Shown here piece after piece: positions 35,612-44,546 of a stretch of DNA of 64,000 nucleotides. The translations under genes were made by a program, and so were the position numbers. Below the pieces are notes generated by a model. That model was not told the DNA's origin and did no database searches. It saw only the letters and a program-made list of their open reading frames with translations. The stretch is taken from positions 54,587 through 118,586 of the forward strand of contig CAVONT010000007.1 of assembly GCA_963697365.1 (NCBI GenBank). The letters are read 5' to 3'. The first letter of the stretch is position 1. The number at the start of each line of letters is the position of its first letter. The stretch is from CAIXZV01 sp963697365 (GTDB lineage: Bacteria > Chloroflexota > Limnocylindria > Limnocylindrales > CSP1-4).

Positions 35612-36505
35612 GTGGATCCTGCCGCGCTCCTGTTCATCGCCGTCGCGGCGGTCATGCATGCGGCGTGGAACATCCTGCTCAAGACGGCAGGGGATGCGCT
35701 GCGCACCGCGACGATCGGGGTGATGGCGGCCTCGCTGATCTTCGCGCCCTTCATCGGCGCCGGGTGGCTGGCGTCGGGGCAGCCCGCGATCCCGCCAGCC
35801 GTGTGGGTGATCGGCAGCGTGTCGGCGGCCGTGGAGACCGCCTACTTCGTGTTCCTCGCGGCCGCGTACCGGCGTGGCGACCTGTCCGTCGTCTACCCGA
35901 TCGCGCGAGGAAGCGCACCCCTGTTCGCGGTCGCGGTCGGCGTGATCATCCTGGGCGAGCGGCTCGTGCCGGCGGCCTGGGCCGGCGTCGCCCTGCTGCT
36001 CGCCGGCCTGCTCGTGGTGCAGCGCCCGTGGCGCCTGGCCGGTGCGGCGGCGGGCGACCGGGCGGCTGCCGGGTTCGCCCTCCTGACCGGCATGATGATC
36101 GCGACCTACTCGGCTCTCGATCGCGTGGGGGTGCAGCAGGTGCCAGCCTGGCTGTACGCCGGGATCCTGTGGGTGCTCACCAGCATCGGCCTGGTGCTCG
36201 TGTGGGCGGTCCGGCTCCGGGCGGCTGGCGGCCGCTGGGCGCCGGACCCGGACCTCCCCGTCCAGCTCGGCCGCGCTGTGGTGGCCGGGCTGCTCACGTT
36301 CACGGCGTACGGGTTCGTGCTGGCGGCGCTCGCCCGAGCACCGCTGGCCATCGTGGCGCCGCTGCGGGAATCGGCGGTGCTGCTGACGTCCGTGTGGGGT
36401 GCGGTGCGCCTTGGCGAGGCAGCGAGCCGGCGCGAGGTCGCGTTCCGGATCGCCGGGTCCGGGCTCGTGCTGGCCGGTGCCGTGGCGCTCGCGTTCGCAC
36501 GCTAG
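35612..36505 (+). CDS. EamA/DMT family transporter (first copy)
   Basis: A 297-residue protein with ten predicted membrane helices in two repeats of five, the EamA layout. The first repeat begins AALLFIAVAAVMHAAWNILLK and contains AAYRRGDLSVVYPIARGSAPL; the second ends ALARAPLAIVAPLRESAVLLTSVWG, both matching the EamA signature positions. These carriers export metabolites such as amino acids or nucleosides by proton exchange; the substrate is not predictable. It stands alone behind its own -10 box. Confidence 0.87.
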   Translation: MDPAALLFIAVAAVMHAAWNILLKTAGDALRTATIGVMAASLIFAPFIGAGWLASGQPAIPPAVWVIGSVSAAVETAYFVFLAAAYRRGDLSVVYPIARGSAPLFAVAVGVIILGERLVPAAWAGVALLLAGLLVVQRPWRLAGAAAGDRAAAGFALLTGMMIATYSALDRVGVQQVPAWLYAGILWVLTSIGLVLVWAVRLRAAGGRWAPDPDLPVQLGRAVVAGLLTFTAYGFVLAALARAPLAIVAPLRESAVLLTSVWGAVRLGEAASRREVAFRIAGSGLVLAGAVALAFAR

Positions 36506-36609
36506 GTCCCGGCACCGCCCGCCGATCCACGGCACCATTGACCCATGACCGGCTGGACGGCCGCCGACCCGCCGGCAAGCCGCCGATCCGCACCCGCGAG
36601 GACCACGCG

Positions 36610-37623
36610 ATGCCCGCCCTGACCCTTGGCTACAAGGCCTCTGCCGAGCAGTTTCCGCCCCAGCGCCTCCTCGACCTTGCCGTCGCCGCGGAGGCCGCGG
36701 GGTTCGATTCGGTCTGGACGTCCGACCACTTCCAGCCCTGGCGCCACACCGACGGGCACGCGCCCAACGCGCTCGCCTGGCTGGGTGCCGCGACCCAGGC
36801 GACGAAGCGGGTCACCCTTGGCACCTCCGTTCTCACGCCGTCCTTCCGCTACAACCCGGCGGTCGTCGCCCAGGCGTTCGCGACGCTCGGCTGCCTGGCG
36901 CCGGGGCGCGTGATCCTGGGCGTCGGGACGGGCGAGTCGCTCAACGAGGTGCCCGTCGGCATCGACTGGCCGGAGCAGAGCGAGCGGTTCGCGCGCCTGC
37001 GGGAGTCCGTGCAGCTGATCCAGGCGCTCGCCGCGCCGGGCGCGGAGTTCGTCGACTTCGAGGGCCAGTTCTACCGCACCCACGAGGCGACGATCTACGA
37101 CAAGCCGGACCGGCCGGTGCCGATCTACATCGCCGCCTCGGGGCCGGCCGCCGCCCGCCTCGCCGGACGACTCGCCGACGGGTTCATCTGCACCAGCGGC
37201 AAGGGCGCCGAGCTGTACACGGACACGCTGCTGCCGGCGCTTGCCGAGGGAGCCGGGAAGGCCGGGCGCGACGCGTCCGCCATGGACCGGATGATCGAGA
37301 TGAAGGTCAGCTTCGACCCCGATCTCGACCGCGCGATGGAGGACACGAAGGTCTGGGCAGCGCTCGCGCTCTCCGGCGAGCAGAAGATGGGCATCCACGA
37401 TCCGCGCGACATGGAGATCGCCGCCAAGGAGGCGGAGCCGTACGCCCACCGGCGCTGGCTCGTGTCCTCAGATCCTGACGAGCACGTCGAGCAGATCGCG
37501 CCCTACCTCGGGTACGGGCTGAACCACCTCGTGTTCCACTTCCCGGGCCCGGACCAGGAGTCGGCCATCACCCGCTACGGCGAGCTCATCCTGCCGCGCC
37601 TTCGGGCGAGGTTCGGCGCATGA
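36610..37623 (+). CDS. fgd: F420-dependent glucose-6-phosphate dehydrogenase
   Basis: Fgd oxidises glucose 6-phosphate to 6-phosphogluconolactone and supplies reduced F420. The 337-residue protein follows mycobacterial Fgd closely: LGYKASAEQFPPQ at the start, TSDHFQPWRH (catalytic Asp/His/Trp, near residue 40), LGTSVLTPSFRYNPAVVAQ, GVGTGESLNE (catalytic Glu), TSGKGAELYT and SGEQKMGIHD (phosphate-binding lysines), and RRWLVSSDPDE. The stop overlaps the next ATG as ATGA. The cofactor genes cofC, cofD and cofE lie at 58-63 kb, so the organism makes F420 itself. Confidence 0.92.
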   Translation: MPALTLGYKASAEQFPPQRLLDLAVAAEAAGFDSVWTSDHFQPWRHTDGHAPNALAWLGAATQATKRVTLGTSVLTPSFRYNPAVVAQAFATLGCLAPGRVILGVGTGESLNEVPVGIDWPEQSERFARLRESVQLIQALAAPGAEFVDFEGQFYRTHEATIYDKPDRPVPIYIAASGPAAARLAGRLADGFICTSGKGAELYTDTLLPALAEGAGKAGRDASAMDRMIEMKVSFDPDLDRAMEDTKVWAALALSGEQKMGIHDPRDMEIAAKEAEPYAHRRWLVSSDPDEHVEQIAPYLGYGLNHLVFHFPGPDQESAITRYGELILPRLRARFGA

Positions 37624-38105
37624 CGGACGCGGCCCGCTTCCCGACACCTGCAGAGCTGCTCGACCAGGAGCGGAGGCTGGCGCTGCCGACCTGCTCGTAC
37701 GACGACGCACTGGCCATCGGCCGGTGGCTGCTGGACCGGGCGACCGAGCGCTCGCTTCCGGTGACCATCGAGGTGTGGCGGGGTGACCGCCTCGTCTTCC
37801 GCGCAGCGCGGCCCGGCACGAACGCCCACAACGACCTCTACCTCGCCGGCAAGCGGCGGGTGGTGGAGCACTTCGGACACTCGAGCTTCCACGAGCGCCT
37901 GCGCCACGTGGAGGCCGGGACGACCTTCGCCGAGGCGACATCGCTCCGGTTCCCGGAGTACGCACCCCACGGCGGCGGCTTCCCGCTCATCGTCGCCGGC
38001 ACGGGCCCGGTGGGCGTCGTCCTCGTCTCGGGCCTGCCGCAGGAGCAGGACCACGCGCTCATCGTCGAGGCTCTCGAGGCGCACCTGGCGGCCCGCGCCT
38101 CCTGA
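37620..38105 (+). CDS. UPF0303 / HbpS-like heme-degrading domain protein
   Basis: A 161-residue cytoplasmic protein of the UPF0303 group (YBR137W in yeast), which shares the HbpS/GlcG-like fold. Typical segments are YDDALAIGRWLLDRA, VTIEVWRGDRLVFRAARPGT and the helix RRVVEHFGHSSFHERLR, ending in GFPLIVAGTGPVGVVLVSGLPQEQDH. The biochemical role in bacteria is not settled; heme binding is suggested for relatives only. It is translationally coupled to fgd by an ATGA overlap, so it may support F420 or sugar phosphate metabolism, but this is inference. Confidence 0.75.
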   Translation: MTDAARFPTPAELLDQERRLALPTCSYDDALAIGRWLLDRATERSLPVTIEVWRGDRLVFRAARPGTNAHNDLYLAGKRRVVEHFGHSSFHERLRHVEAGTTFAEATSLRFPEYAPHGGGFPLIVAGTGPVGVVLVSGLPQEQDHALIVEALEAHLAARAS

Positions 38106-38130
38106 CGGCACGCCCCCGCACGCCCTCGCA

Positions 38131-38160
38131 CTCGCACGCGCTCGCACGCGCTCGCACGCG
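38131..38160. repeat. Three copies of a 10-base tandem repeat GCTCGCACGC
   Basis: The unit GCTCGCACGC occurs three times in a row (the first with A in place of G), directly before element E2, between two convergent genes. It is 26 bases beyond the UPF0303 stop. Confidence 0.9.
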
Positions 38161-38164
38161 CGGG

Positions 38165-38324
38165 TTCGGCCGCACCGAACGATTTGAGCGCGCGGGCGAC
38201 AGGTGTTCGGTCACGCCGATCGATCCGTCGCTCCAAGTGGCTCCAGGGCCCCGCGGATGCTGCCAACGATCGGTCAGACCGAACCAGACGACAGGTCGTG
38301 GCGAATTCGTTCGGCGACACCGAA
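38165..38324. repeat. Four 15-base dyads TTCGG-N5-CCGAA in mirror-symmetric layout (element E2)
   Basis: Copies are at 38165-38179, 38206-38220, 38269-38283 and 38310-38324, with spacing 41, 63 and 41 and exact symmetry about 38244.5. Two copies have one changed arm base: the second ends CCGAT and the third starts ATCGG, and these two changes mirror each other. Centres vary (CCGCA, TCACG, TCAGA, CGACA). The element lies between the stops of two convergent genes, so it is not a promoter for either. Confidence 0.85.
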
Positions 38325-38354
38325 CGGCGGGTCCGACTGGCGGGCCGGTGGGTT

Positions 38355-39311
38355 TCAGCTGGCCTCCAGCGGGTCTCCTTCGTCAACCGGCTTGCGGACC
38401 GCCGCGTTGCGGCCCTGGTAGCGTCGCACCGCCGCCCCGCTGTTCACGATGGCGATCCCCGCGATGACGAGCGCCGTCCCGGCGAGCCGGTTGAGCGTCA
38501 CCGGATCGTCAAGCACGATCGCCCCCAGCGCGATCCCGACCACCGGCAGCAGGTAGGCGACCATCGATGTCCGCGTCGCACCCCAGGCCTGCAGGACCGT
38601 GAAGTAGGCGAGGTACGCGACGCCCGACCCCAGGATGCCCAGCCAGACGACCGCGAACACCGCCTCGGGCGTCGGGTGGACATCGGTGAACGGGCGGTCG
38701 ACCAGGAGCGCGACCGGCACCACGAGCAGCGCGGCGAAGGCGACCTGGAACAGGGCGGGGATCATCGGCCGCAGGCCGTGCACGTTGCGTCGGGAGTAGA
38801 CGTTGCCCGCCCCGTACGCCACGGCCGCCCCAAGCAGCATCAGCTCGCCGCGCAGGTCCGCGTCGCTCAGGTTCACGAGGTCCGGCGCCACGAGCAGGAT
38901 CACACCCGCGAAGCCGACCGCGAGACCCGCGATCCTCGGCAGCGTCACGCGCTCGTCGGGCAGGAACATCGGGGCCAGGACGATCACGGTGAGCGGCACG
39001 GTGGCCGTGAGGATCGAGGCGAGCGCGGAGTCGATCGTCTGCTCGCCGTACGTGATCAGCACGAACGGGATGACGATGTTCACCACCGACATGACGAGCA
39101 GATGGCCGTACATCCGCGCGGACCGCGGCGGCTCCTGGCGCGCCAGCAGCACGACCAGCGTCAGGAACGCCGCCCCCAGCACGAGCCGGGCTGCGATCAG
39201 CGTCAACGGCGGGATCGACCCCACGCCGATCTTGATGAACAGGTACGACGAGCCCCAGATCAGCCCGAGGCTGATGAACAGGAACCAGATCCAGGGGGCT
39301 CCGCGGCGCAT
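38355..39311 (-). CDS. EamA/DMT family transporter (second copy)
   Basis: A 318-residue carrier with ten helices in two EamA repeats: FLFISLGLIWGSSYLFIKIG opens the first, with FVLITYGEQTIDSALASILTATVPL at its end, and LGILGSGVAYLAYFTVLQAWG and SMVAYLLPVVGIALGAIVL belong to the second. This copy is of the RhaT/YdcZ-like exporter type and differs clearly from the one at 35612. The hydrophilic tail RRYQGRNAAVRKPVDEGD is cytoplasmic. It is transcribed alone, convergent with the fgd unit. Substrate unknown. Confidence 0.87.
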   Translation of the reverse strand: MRRGAPWIWFLFISLGLIWGSSYLFIKIGVGSIPPLTLIAARLVLGAAFLTLVVLLARQEPPRSARMYGHLLVMSVVNIVIPFVLITYGEQTIDSALASILTATVPLTVIVLAPMFLPDERVTLPRIAGLAVGFAGVILLVAPDLVNLSDADLRGELMLLGAAVAYGAGNVYSRRNVHGLRPMIPALFQVAFAALLVVPVALLVDRPFTDVHPTPEAVFAVVWLGILGSGVAYLAYFTVLQAWGATRTSMVAYLLPVVGIALGAIVLDDPVTLNRLAGTALVIAGIAIVNSGAAVRRYQGRNAAVRKPVDEGDPLEAS

Positions 39312-39428
39312 CGGGCGATGATAGCCCTCCGGGTGCAGCCTCCAGCAACGGCGCCCGGACAGCCCTCAGCACCAGCACCCGGGCGGCCGACCGCCGCGGA
39401 GGCCGGGCATGGGCGACCCGCCCGACGG

Positions 39429-39434
39429 TAGGCT
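39429..39434 (+). promoter_or_regulatory. TAGGCT -10 box, leaderless galK
   Basis: GGTAGGCT lies six bases before ATG 39441 of galK, with no ribosome binding site between them. Confidence 0.5.
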
Positions 39435-39440
39435 TGTGCC

Positions 39441-40652
39441 ATGCCATCCACCGCACCCGACCCCGACGCCGGCCGCCTCGCGCGTGACCCCGAGGCCCTC
39501 GCGGACCGCCTCGCGACCGCCCACCCCGAGGCCGCCGCGGATCGAGCGGCCGTGCGTGTCGTCCATGCCCCCGGCCGGGTCAACCTGATCGGCGAGCACA
39601 CCGACTACAACCTCGGTTTCGTCCTGCCGGTCGCCATCGACCTCGGCATCGCCATCGCGTTCGTGCCCACCGGGGACCGGCGGGTGGAGCTGACGCTCGC
39701 GACCACCGGGGAATCGCTGGGCTTCGACCTCGACGCCATCGGGCCCAAGCGGGGCGCATGGATCGACTATGTCGCCGGAACGGCGTGGGCGATGGCCGAG
39801 CACGGGCTGCCGATGACCGGCTTCCGCGGCATGCTCGCGTCCGACCTGCCACAGGGCTCGGGGCTGTCGAGTTCGGCTGCGCTGGAGCTGGTGTCGGCGC
39901 TGGCGCTGTCGGGCGGCGACGAGCCGTCGGTGGACCGGATGCGCCTTGCGCGGATCGCCCAGCGGGCCGAGAACGGCTACGTGGGCGTGAACTGCGGGCT
40001 CATGGACCAGTTCGCATCGTCGTGCGGGGTCGCCGGCCACGCCCTCCTGCTCGACTGCCGGAGCCTGGAGCACCGCGCGATCCCCATGGCCGATCCCGAT
40101 CTCGCGCTCGTCGCGTGCCACTCGGGCTCGCCGCGCAAGCTGGAGACCTCCGCCTACAACGAGCGGCGGTCGCAGTGCGAGGAGGCCGCGGCGGCGATCC
40201 TGGGCGGCGAACCCGGTTCCGTGTCCTTGCGGGAGGTGACCCCGGCCATGCTGGACGAGGCACGCCCGCGTCTCGATCCGCTCGTCGCCGCCCGCGCCGA
40301 GCACATCGTCCATGAGAACGAGCGGGTCCTGGGCGCCGTGGCGGCCTTCGAGGCGGACGATCTCGACGAGGTGGGCCGCCTCTTCTACGCGAGCCACGCA
40401 TCGATGCGCGACCTGTTCGGGATCAGCTCACCGGAGCTCGACGCGCTCGTGGAGATCGCCGCGGGTGTCGATGGGGTGATCGGGGCACGGCTCACCGGGG
40501 CCGGGTTCGGCGGCTGCACGATCAACCTGGTGCACCGGGCGGCCGTCCCCGCCCTGCGCGCGGCGGTCATGCGCGACTACCCGGCCCGCACCGGCCTCGC
40601 GCCGCGGGTGTTCGAAGTCGAGGCGTCGGCCGGGGCGCGGCGCGTCCTCTGA
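39441..40652 (+). CDS. galK: Galactokinase
   Basis: GalK phosphorylates galactose to galactose 1-phosphate in the Leloir pathway. The GHMP-kinase motifs are clear in 403 residues: the sugar signature VHAPGRVNLIGEHTDYN near residue 40, the ATP loop LPQGSGLSSSAALEL near 138 (ending in the conserved SSSAA), the catalytic aspartate in CGLMDQFAS, and the third motif LTGAGFGGCTINLV near the C-terminus. The N-terminal 35 residues are less conserved. It is followed 73 bases later by galT, behind a separate -10 box. Confidence 0.95.
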   Translation: MPSTAPDPDAGRLARDPEALADRLATAHPEAAADRAAVRVVHAPGRVNLIGEHTDYNLGFVLPVAIDLGIAIAFVPTGDRRVELTLATTGESLGFDLDAIGPKRGAWIDYVAGTAWAMAEHGLPMTGFRGMLASDLPQGSGLSSSAALELVSALALSGGDEPSVDRMRLARIAQRAENGYVGVNCGLMDQFASSCGVAGHALLLDCRSLEHRAIPMADPDLALVACHSGSPRKLETSAYNERRSQCEEAAAAILGGEPGSVSLREVTPAMLDEARPRLDPLVAARAEHIVHENERVLGAVAAFEADDLDEVGRLFYASHASMRDLFGISSPELDALVEIAAGVDGVIGARLTGAGFGGCTINLVHRAAVPALRAAVMRDYPARTGLAPRVFEVEASAGARRVL

Positions 40653-40688
40653 TCCTGGCCAGCCCCGTTCGGGCCGCTGGGCCGAGGG

Positions 40689-40694
40689 TAGACT
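40689..40694 (+). promoter_or_regulatory. TAGACT -10 box upstream of galT
   Basis: GGTAGACT lies 31 bases before GTG 40726. Unlike galK, galT would have a short leader, with CCGGAG as a possible ribosome binding site nine bases ahead of the start. Confidence 0.4.
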
Positions 40695-40725
40695 CGTAGC
40701 CGAACAGCAGCCGCCCGGAGACTTC

Positions 40726-41769
40726 GTGGACCCCATCGCCCGCCCCGACGACGCGGCCCTCGCCGCACTCGACACCGAGCCCCACCGCCGCTACAACGCC
40801 CTCACCGGCTCCTGGGTCCTCGTGTCGGCCGGCCGGACGAAGCGCCCGTGGCTCGGTGCGGAGGAGCCCGAGCCTCCCGAGGAGCGCCCGGAGCACGACC
40901 CCGGCTGCTACCTGTGCCCCGGCAACACCCGGGTCACCGGGGAGCAGAACCCGGCCTACACCTCCACGTTCGTGTTCACCAACGACTTCGCCGCCCTGCG
41001 CCCGGGCACCGCGGACACCCGCCTGGACGCGGGCCTGTTCCGCGCCGAGGGCACCCGCGGCACCTGCCGGGTCGTGTGCTTCAGCCCGCGCCACGACGTC
41101 ACGCTCGCAGGCATGGACGCCCCCGCGATCCGCCGCGTGATCGACGTCTGGGCGGAGCAGACCACCGAGCTCGGCGACCGCTTCCGCTGGGTCCAGGTCT
41201 TCGAGAACCGGGGCGCCGCGATGGGCGCATCCAACCCGCATCCGCACGGCCAGATCTGGTCGGGTGACTCGCTCCCCGTGGAGGCCGCTGCCGAGGACGC
41301 ACGCCAGCGCGAGCACCATGCGCAGGCCGGTCGCCGGCTCCTCGTGGACTACGCGGCCGCCGAGCGGGGCGGCCCCCGCGTGATTCGCGACCAGGACGGC
41401 TGGCTCACCCTCGTCCCGTTCTGGGCAGCCTGGCCGTTCGAGACCATCCTCCTGCCCGTCGACCCCGCCGCCCGCCTGGCCGATCTCGACGCAGCCCGTC
41501 GCGACGGTCTCGCCGGCGCTCTCTCAGACCTCAACCGCCGCTATGACGCGCTCTTCCGCAAGCCATTCCCGTTCTCGATGGGCTGGCACCAGGCGCCGTT
41601 CGCGGGTGCAGCCACCGACCACTGGCAGCTCCACGCCCACTTCCTGCCGCCGCTCCTGCGGGCGAGCGTCCGGAAGTTCATGGTGGGCTACGAGCTCCTG
41701 TCCGAGCCGCAGCGCGACCTGACGCCCGAAGAGGCGGCGGGACGCCTGCGGGACGCCCTGGCCGGCTGA
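40726..41769 (+). CDS. galT: Galactose-1-phosphate uridylyltransferase
   Basis: GalT exchanges UMP between UDP-glucose and galactose 1-phosphate. In 347 residues the HIT-type active site SNPHPHGQIWSGDSLP lies near residue 168 (the second histidine of HPH takes UMP). CYLCPGNTRVTGE near 65 has the zinc-type cysteine pair, and FSMGWHQAPF plus HFLPPLLRASVRKFM with the late histidine complete the second HIT domain. The start is GTG 40726. With galK and the aldose epimerase the organism lacks only a visible galE in this window. Confidence 0.95.
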   Translation: MDPIARPDDAALAALDTEPHRRYNALTGSWVLVSAGRTKRPWLGAEEPEPPEERPEHDPGCYLCPGNTRVTGEQNPAYTSTFVFTNDFAALRPGTADTRLDAGLFRAEGTRGTCRVVCFSPRHDVTLAGMDAPAIRRVIDVWAEQTTELGDRFRWVQVFENRGAAMGASNPHPHGQIWSGDSLPVEAAAEDARQREHHAQAGRRLLVDYAAAERGGPRVIRDQDGWLTLVPFWAAWPFETILLPVDPAARLADLDAARRDGLAGALSDLNRRYDALFRKPFPFSMGWHQAPFAGAATDHWQLHAHFLPPLLRASVRKFMVGYELLSEPQRDLTPEEAAGRLRDALAG

Positions 41770-41800
41770 CGCCACCACCACCTGCAAAGGAGGAACCACG

Positions 41801-43219
41801 ATGCGGCTCTGGGGCGGACGATTCGACGAAGGTCCGGATGCGCGGATGGCGGACTTCACGCGCTCCATCGAGGTGGACGCGGAGCTCGCGCTCGATGACA
41901 TCGCAGGCTCCATCGCCCACGTGCGCGGCCTCGGCCGGGCAGGCCTCCTGACCGAGGAGGAAGTGGGGGTCCTCGAGCGTGGCCTCGTGTCCCTGCGGGA
42001 TGACGTCGTCGCGGGCGCGGTCGCGTGGGACCCCGCCCTCGAGGACGTCCACATGAACCTCGAGACGATGCTCACCGAGCGCGTCGGGGTCGTGGGCGGG
42101 AAGCTGCACACGGGCCGCTCGCGGAACGACCAGGTCGCGACGGACCTGCGTCTCTGGACGCGCCGGGCGATCGGGCGCCTGGACGCTGCCGTGGTGGCCC
42201 TCGAGATGGCGCTCCTCGATCTCGCCGAGCGCGAGGGCGACGCCGTCCTGCCCGGCACCACCCACATCCAGCCGGCCCAGCCCGTGCTGCTCGCCCACCA
42301 CCTGCTCGCCTACGTCGAGATGCTGGAGCGGGATCGTGGCCGTCTCGCCGATGCCCGCCGCCGCCTCAACGTCTCGCCGCTGGGCGCCGGCGCGCTCGCC
42401 GGTGCCGGCTACCCGCTGGACCGCGAGACCACGGCCGCAGAGCTCGGGTTCGAGGGTGTGACCCGCAACTCGCTCGATGCTGTCGCCGACCGCGACTTCG
42501 TGGTGGAAGTGCTCGCGGCGGCCGCCCTCGCGATGGTCCACCTGAGTCGCCTGGCCGAGGAGCTCACGTGGTGGTCGAACCCGCGGTTCGGGTTCGTGCA
42601 TGTCGCCGACGCGTTCTCCACGGGCTCCTCGATGATGCCGAACAAGAAGAACCCGGACCCGGCCGAGCTCGTGCGTGGCCGGTCCGCGACTGTCATCGGC
42701 GCCGTGACGGCCATGCTCGCCCTGCTCAAGGGCCTGCCCCTCGCGTACCAGCGGGACCTCCAGGAGGACAAGCCCGCGTTCTTCGCCGCGATCGCCACGC
42801 TCGATGCCTCGCTCGGCGTGATGGCGGGCCTCGTCGAGACGCTGTCGATCGACCGGGTCAGGATGCGCGCGGCCGCGGAGGAGGGCTACACGACGGCCAC
42901 CGCCCTCGCCGATGCGCTCGTCCGGCGCGGGGTCCCGTTCCGGGCGGCCCACCACATCGTCGGCGGGCTCGTCGGCGGCGCTGAGGCGGAGGGGATCGCG
43001 ACGCTCGCGGGTCTTCCCGATGAGGCGTTCAAGGCTGCGCTCGACGGCTCCGACGACCCGACCGCGCGGCACCTCGCCAAGGAGCGGGGGATCGCCGGGG
43101 CGCTCCGGGCAGCCGCGACGATCGAGGGGTCGCTCGCATCGGCCGATGTCACCGGTGGCACCGCGCCGAACCGTGTTGCCGAGGCGCTGGCCGCCGCGAA
43201 GGCGCGGCTGGGCAGCTGA
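41801..43219 (+). CDS. argH: Argininosuccinate lyase
   Basis: ArgH splits argininosuccinate into arginine and fumarate, the last step of arginine synthesis. The 472-residue protein starts MRLWGGRFDEGPD, and has the fumarase/aspartase signature GSSMMPNKKNPDPAEL near residue 275 with the catalytic serine, GKLHTGRSRNDQVATDLR near 98 and GTTHIQPAQPVLLAHH near 150 with the catalytic histidine. A strong Shine-Dalgarno, AAAGGAGG, precedes ATG 41801. It lies apart from the argCJBRG cluster and on the other strand, 31 bases after galT. Confidence 0.97.
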   Translation: MRLWGGRFDEGPDARMADFTRSIEVDAELALDDIAGSIAHVRGLGRAGLLTEEEVGVLERGLVSLRDDVVAGAVAWDPALEDVHMNLETMLTERVGVVGGKLHTGRSRNDQVATDLRLWTRRAIGRLDAAVVALEMALLDLAEREGDAVLPGTTHIQPAQPVLLAHHLLAYVEMLERDRGRLADARRRLNVSPLGAGALAGAGYPLDRETTAAELGFEGVTRNSLDAVADRDFVVEVLAAAALAMVHLSRLAEELTWWSNPRFGFVHVADAFSTGSSMMPNKKNPDPAELVRGRSATVIGAVTAMLALLKGLPLAYQRDLQEDKPAFFAAIATLDASLGVMAGLVETLSIDRVRMRAAAEEGYTTATALADALVRRGVPFRAAHHIVGGLVGGAEAEGIATLAGLPDEAFKAALDGSDDPTARHLAKERGIAGALRAAATIEGSLASADVTGGTAPNRVAEALAAAKARLGS

Positions 43220-43260
43220 CGGGCTTCGCTGGTTGCTGACGGGCCTCGCCGGTCGCTGAT
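43215..43260. repeat. 20-base tandem repeat after argH
   Basis: GCTGACGGGCTTCGCTGGTT and GCTGACGGGCCTCGCCGGTC follow each other, with a third partial copy beginning GCTGATCGGCG. The repeat contains the argH stop codon. No function is apparent. Confidence 0.8.
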
Positions 43261-43326
43261 CGGCGTCCGGATGGCTCTGGTCCGCGGGTCGCCCGGCGGT
43301 ACGATCGCGGGATCAGGAGGACGACC

Positions 43327-44436
43327 GTGCTGACCCCCGACACCATCCACTCGGCGCCCAAGGCGCTGCTCCACGACCATCTGGACGGCGGCCTGCGCCC
43401 GGCCACGATGATCGACCTTGCTGCCGAGTTCGGCTACGGCGGCCTCCCCACACGGGACCCGGACGAGCTTGCGGCCTGGGTGCGCCGGGGCGCGGACCGC
43501 AAGTCGCTCGAGCTGTACCTGGAGACCTTCCAGCACACGTGCGGCGTGATGCAGCACCGAGATGCGCTTGCCCGCGTGGCGTCCGAGTGCGTGGAGGACC
43601 TCGCGGCCGACGGTGTCGTGTACGCCGAGATCCGCTTCGCGCCCGAGCTCCACACGGAGCAGGGCCTCATGCCCGACGAGGTGGTCGATGCCGTGCTCGC
43701 CGGCACCCGCATGGGGTCCGAGAAGGCCGCCGCGGCCGGTCACCCGATCACCGCGCGCATCCTGATCACCGCCATGCGCCAGGCCGCCCGCTCGGTCGAG
43801 ATCGCCGAGCTCGCGGTGCGCTGGCGGGATCAAGGCGTTGTCGGGTTCGACATCGCCGGGCCCGAGGCGGGCTACCGGCCGACCCGCCACCTCGACGCGT
43901 TCTCGCTCCTGCACCGTGAGAACTTCCACGTGACGATCCACGCCGGCGAGTCCTTCGGCCTGCCGAGCATCTGGGAGGCGATCCAGGTGTGCGGCGCCGA
44001 GCGCCTGGGCCACGGCCTGAGGATCATCGACGACATCACCGTCGACGATGCCGGCGTCGTGCACCTGGGCAGGCTGGCGGCGTTCGTGCGGGACTCGCGG
44101 ATCGCGCTCGAGCTGTGCCCCACGTCCAACGTGCACACCGGTGGCGTTGCACGCTTCGAGGACCACCCGCTCGACCTGCTCCGCCGCCTGCGCTTCCGGG
44201 TCACGGTCAACACCGACAACCGCCTCATGAGCGGCGTGTCCATGAGCTCGGAGTTCGCCGCGCTCGACGCCACGTTCGGAATCGGCCTGGGCGAGATGGA
44301 GTGGCTGACGATCAACGCGCTCAAGTCCTCGTTCCTGCCGTTCGACGAGCGCCTGCGCCTGATCAACGAGGTGGTGAAGCCGGGTTACGCCCACATCCGG
44401 GCACAGGAGCTGCAGGTCGCGGTCGGCCCCGCCTGA
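43327..44436 (+). CDS. add: Adenosine deaminase
   Basis: Converts adenosine to inosine in purine salvage. The metal-dependent amidohydrolase motifs are present in 369 residues: LLHDHLDGGLRP (metal histidines, near residue 17), the catalytic IHAGESFGLPS near 205, RLGHGLRI, and VTVNTDNRLMSGVSMS near 298 with the metal aspartate; the NTDN form is usual in high-GC Gram-positive-type enzymes. GTG 43327 has CAGGAGG seven bases upstream, and TACGAT at 43300 may be the -10 box. It follows argH by 107 bases and is not obviously tied to it. Confidence 0.93.
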   Translation: MLTPDTIHSAPKALLHDHLDGGLRPATMIDLAAEFGYGGLPTRDPDELAAWVRRGADRKSLELYLETFQHTCGVMQHRDALARVASECVEDLAADGVVYAEIRFAPELHTEQGLMPDEVVDAVLAGTRMGSEKAAAAGHPITARILITAMRQAARSVEIAELAVRWRDQGVVGFDIAGPEAGYRPTRHLDAFSLLHRENFHVTIHAGESFGLPSIWEAIQVCGAERLGHGLRIIDDITVDDAGVVHLGRLAAFVRDSRIALELCPTSNVHTGGVARFEDHPLDLLRRLRFRVTVNTDNRLMSGVSMSSEFAALDATFGIGLGEMEWLTINALKSSFLPFDERLRLINEVVKPGYAHIRAQELQVAVGPA

Positions 44437-44546
44437 GCCGCTTCGTGAAGTCTCGCGTCAGGTGGGGGTCACCGGACGCACCACCCGGCAACCGCGCGGA
44501 GATAGACTTCTTGCGATCGCCGCGTCGGAGTGGTCCCGTCGGTTGG

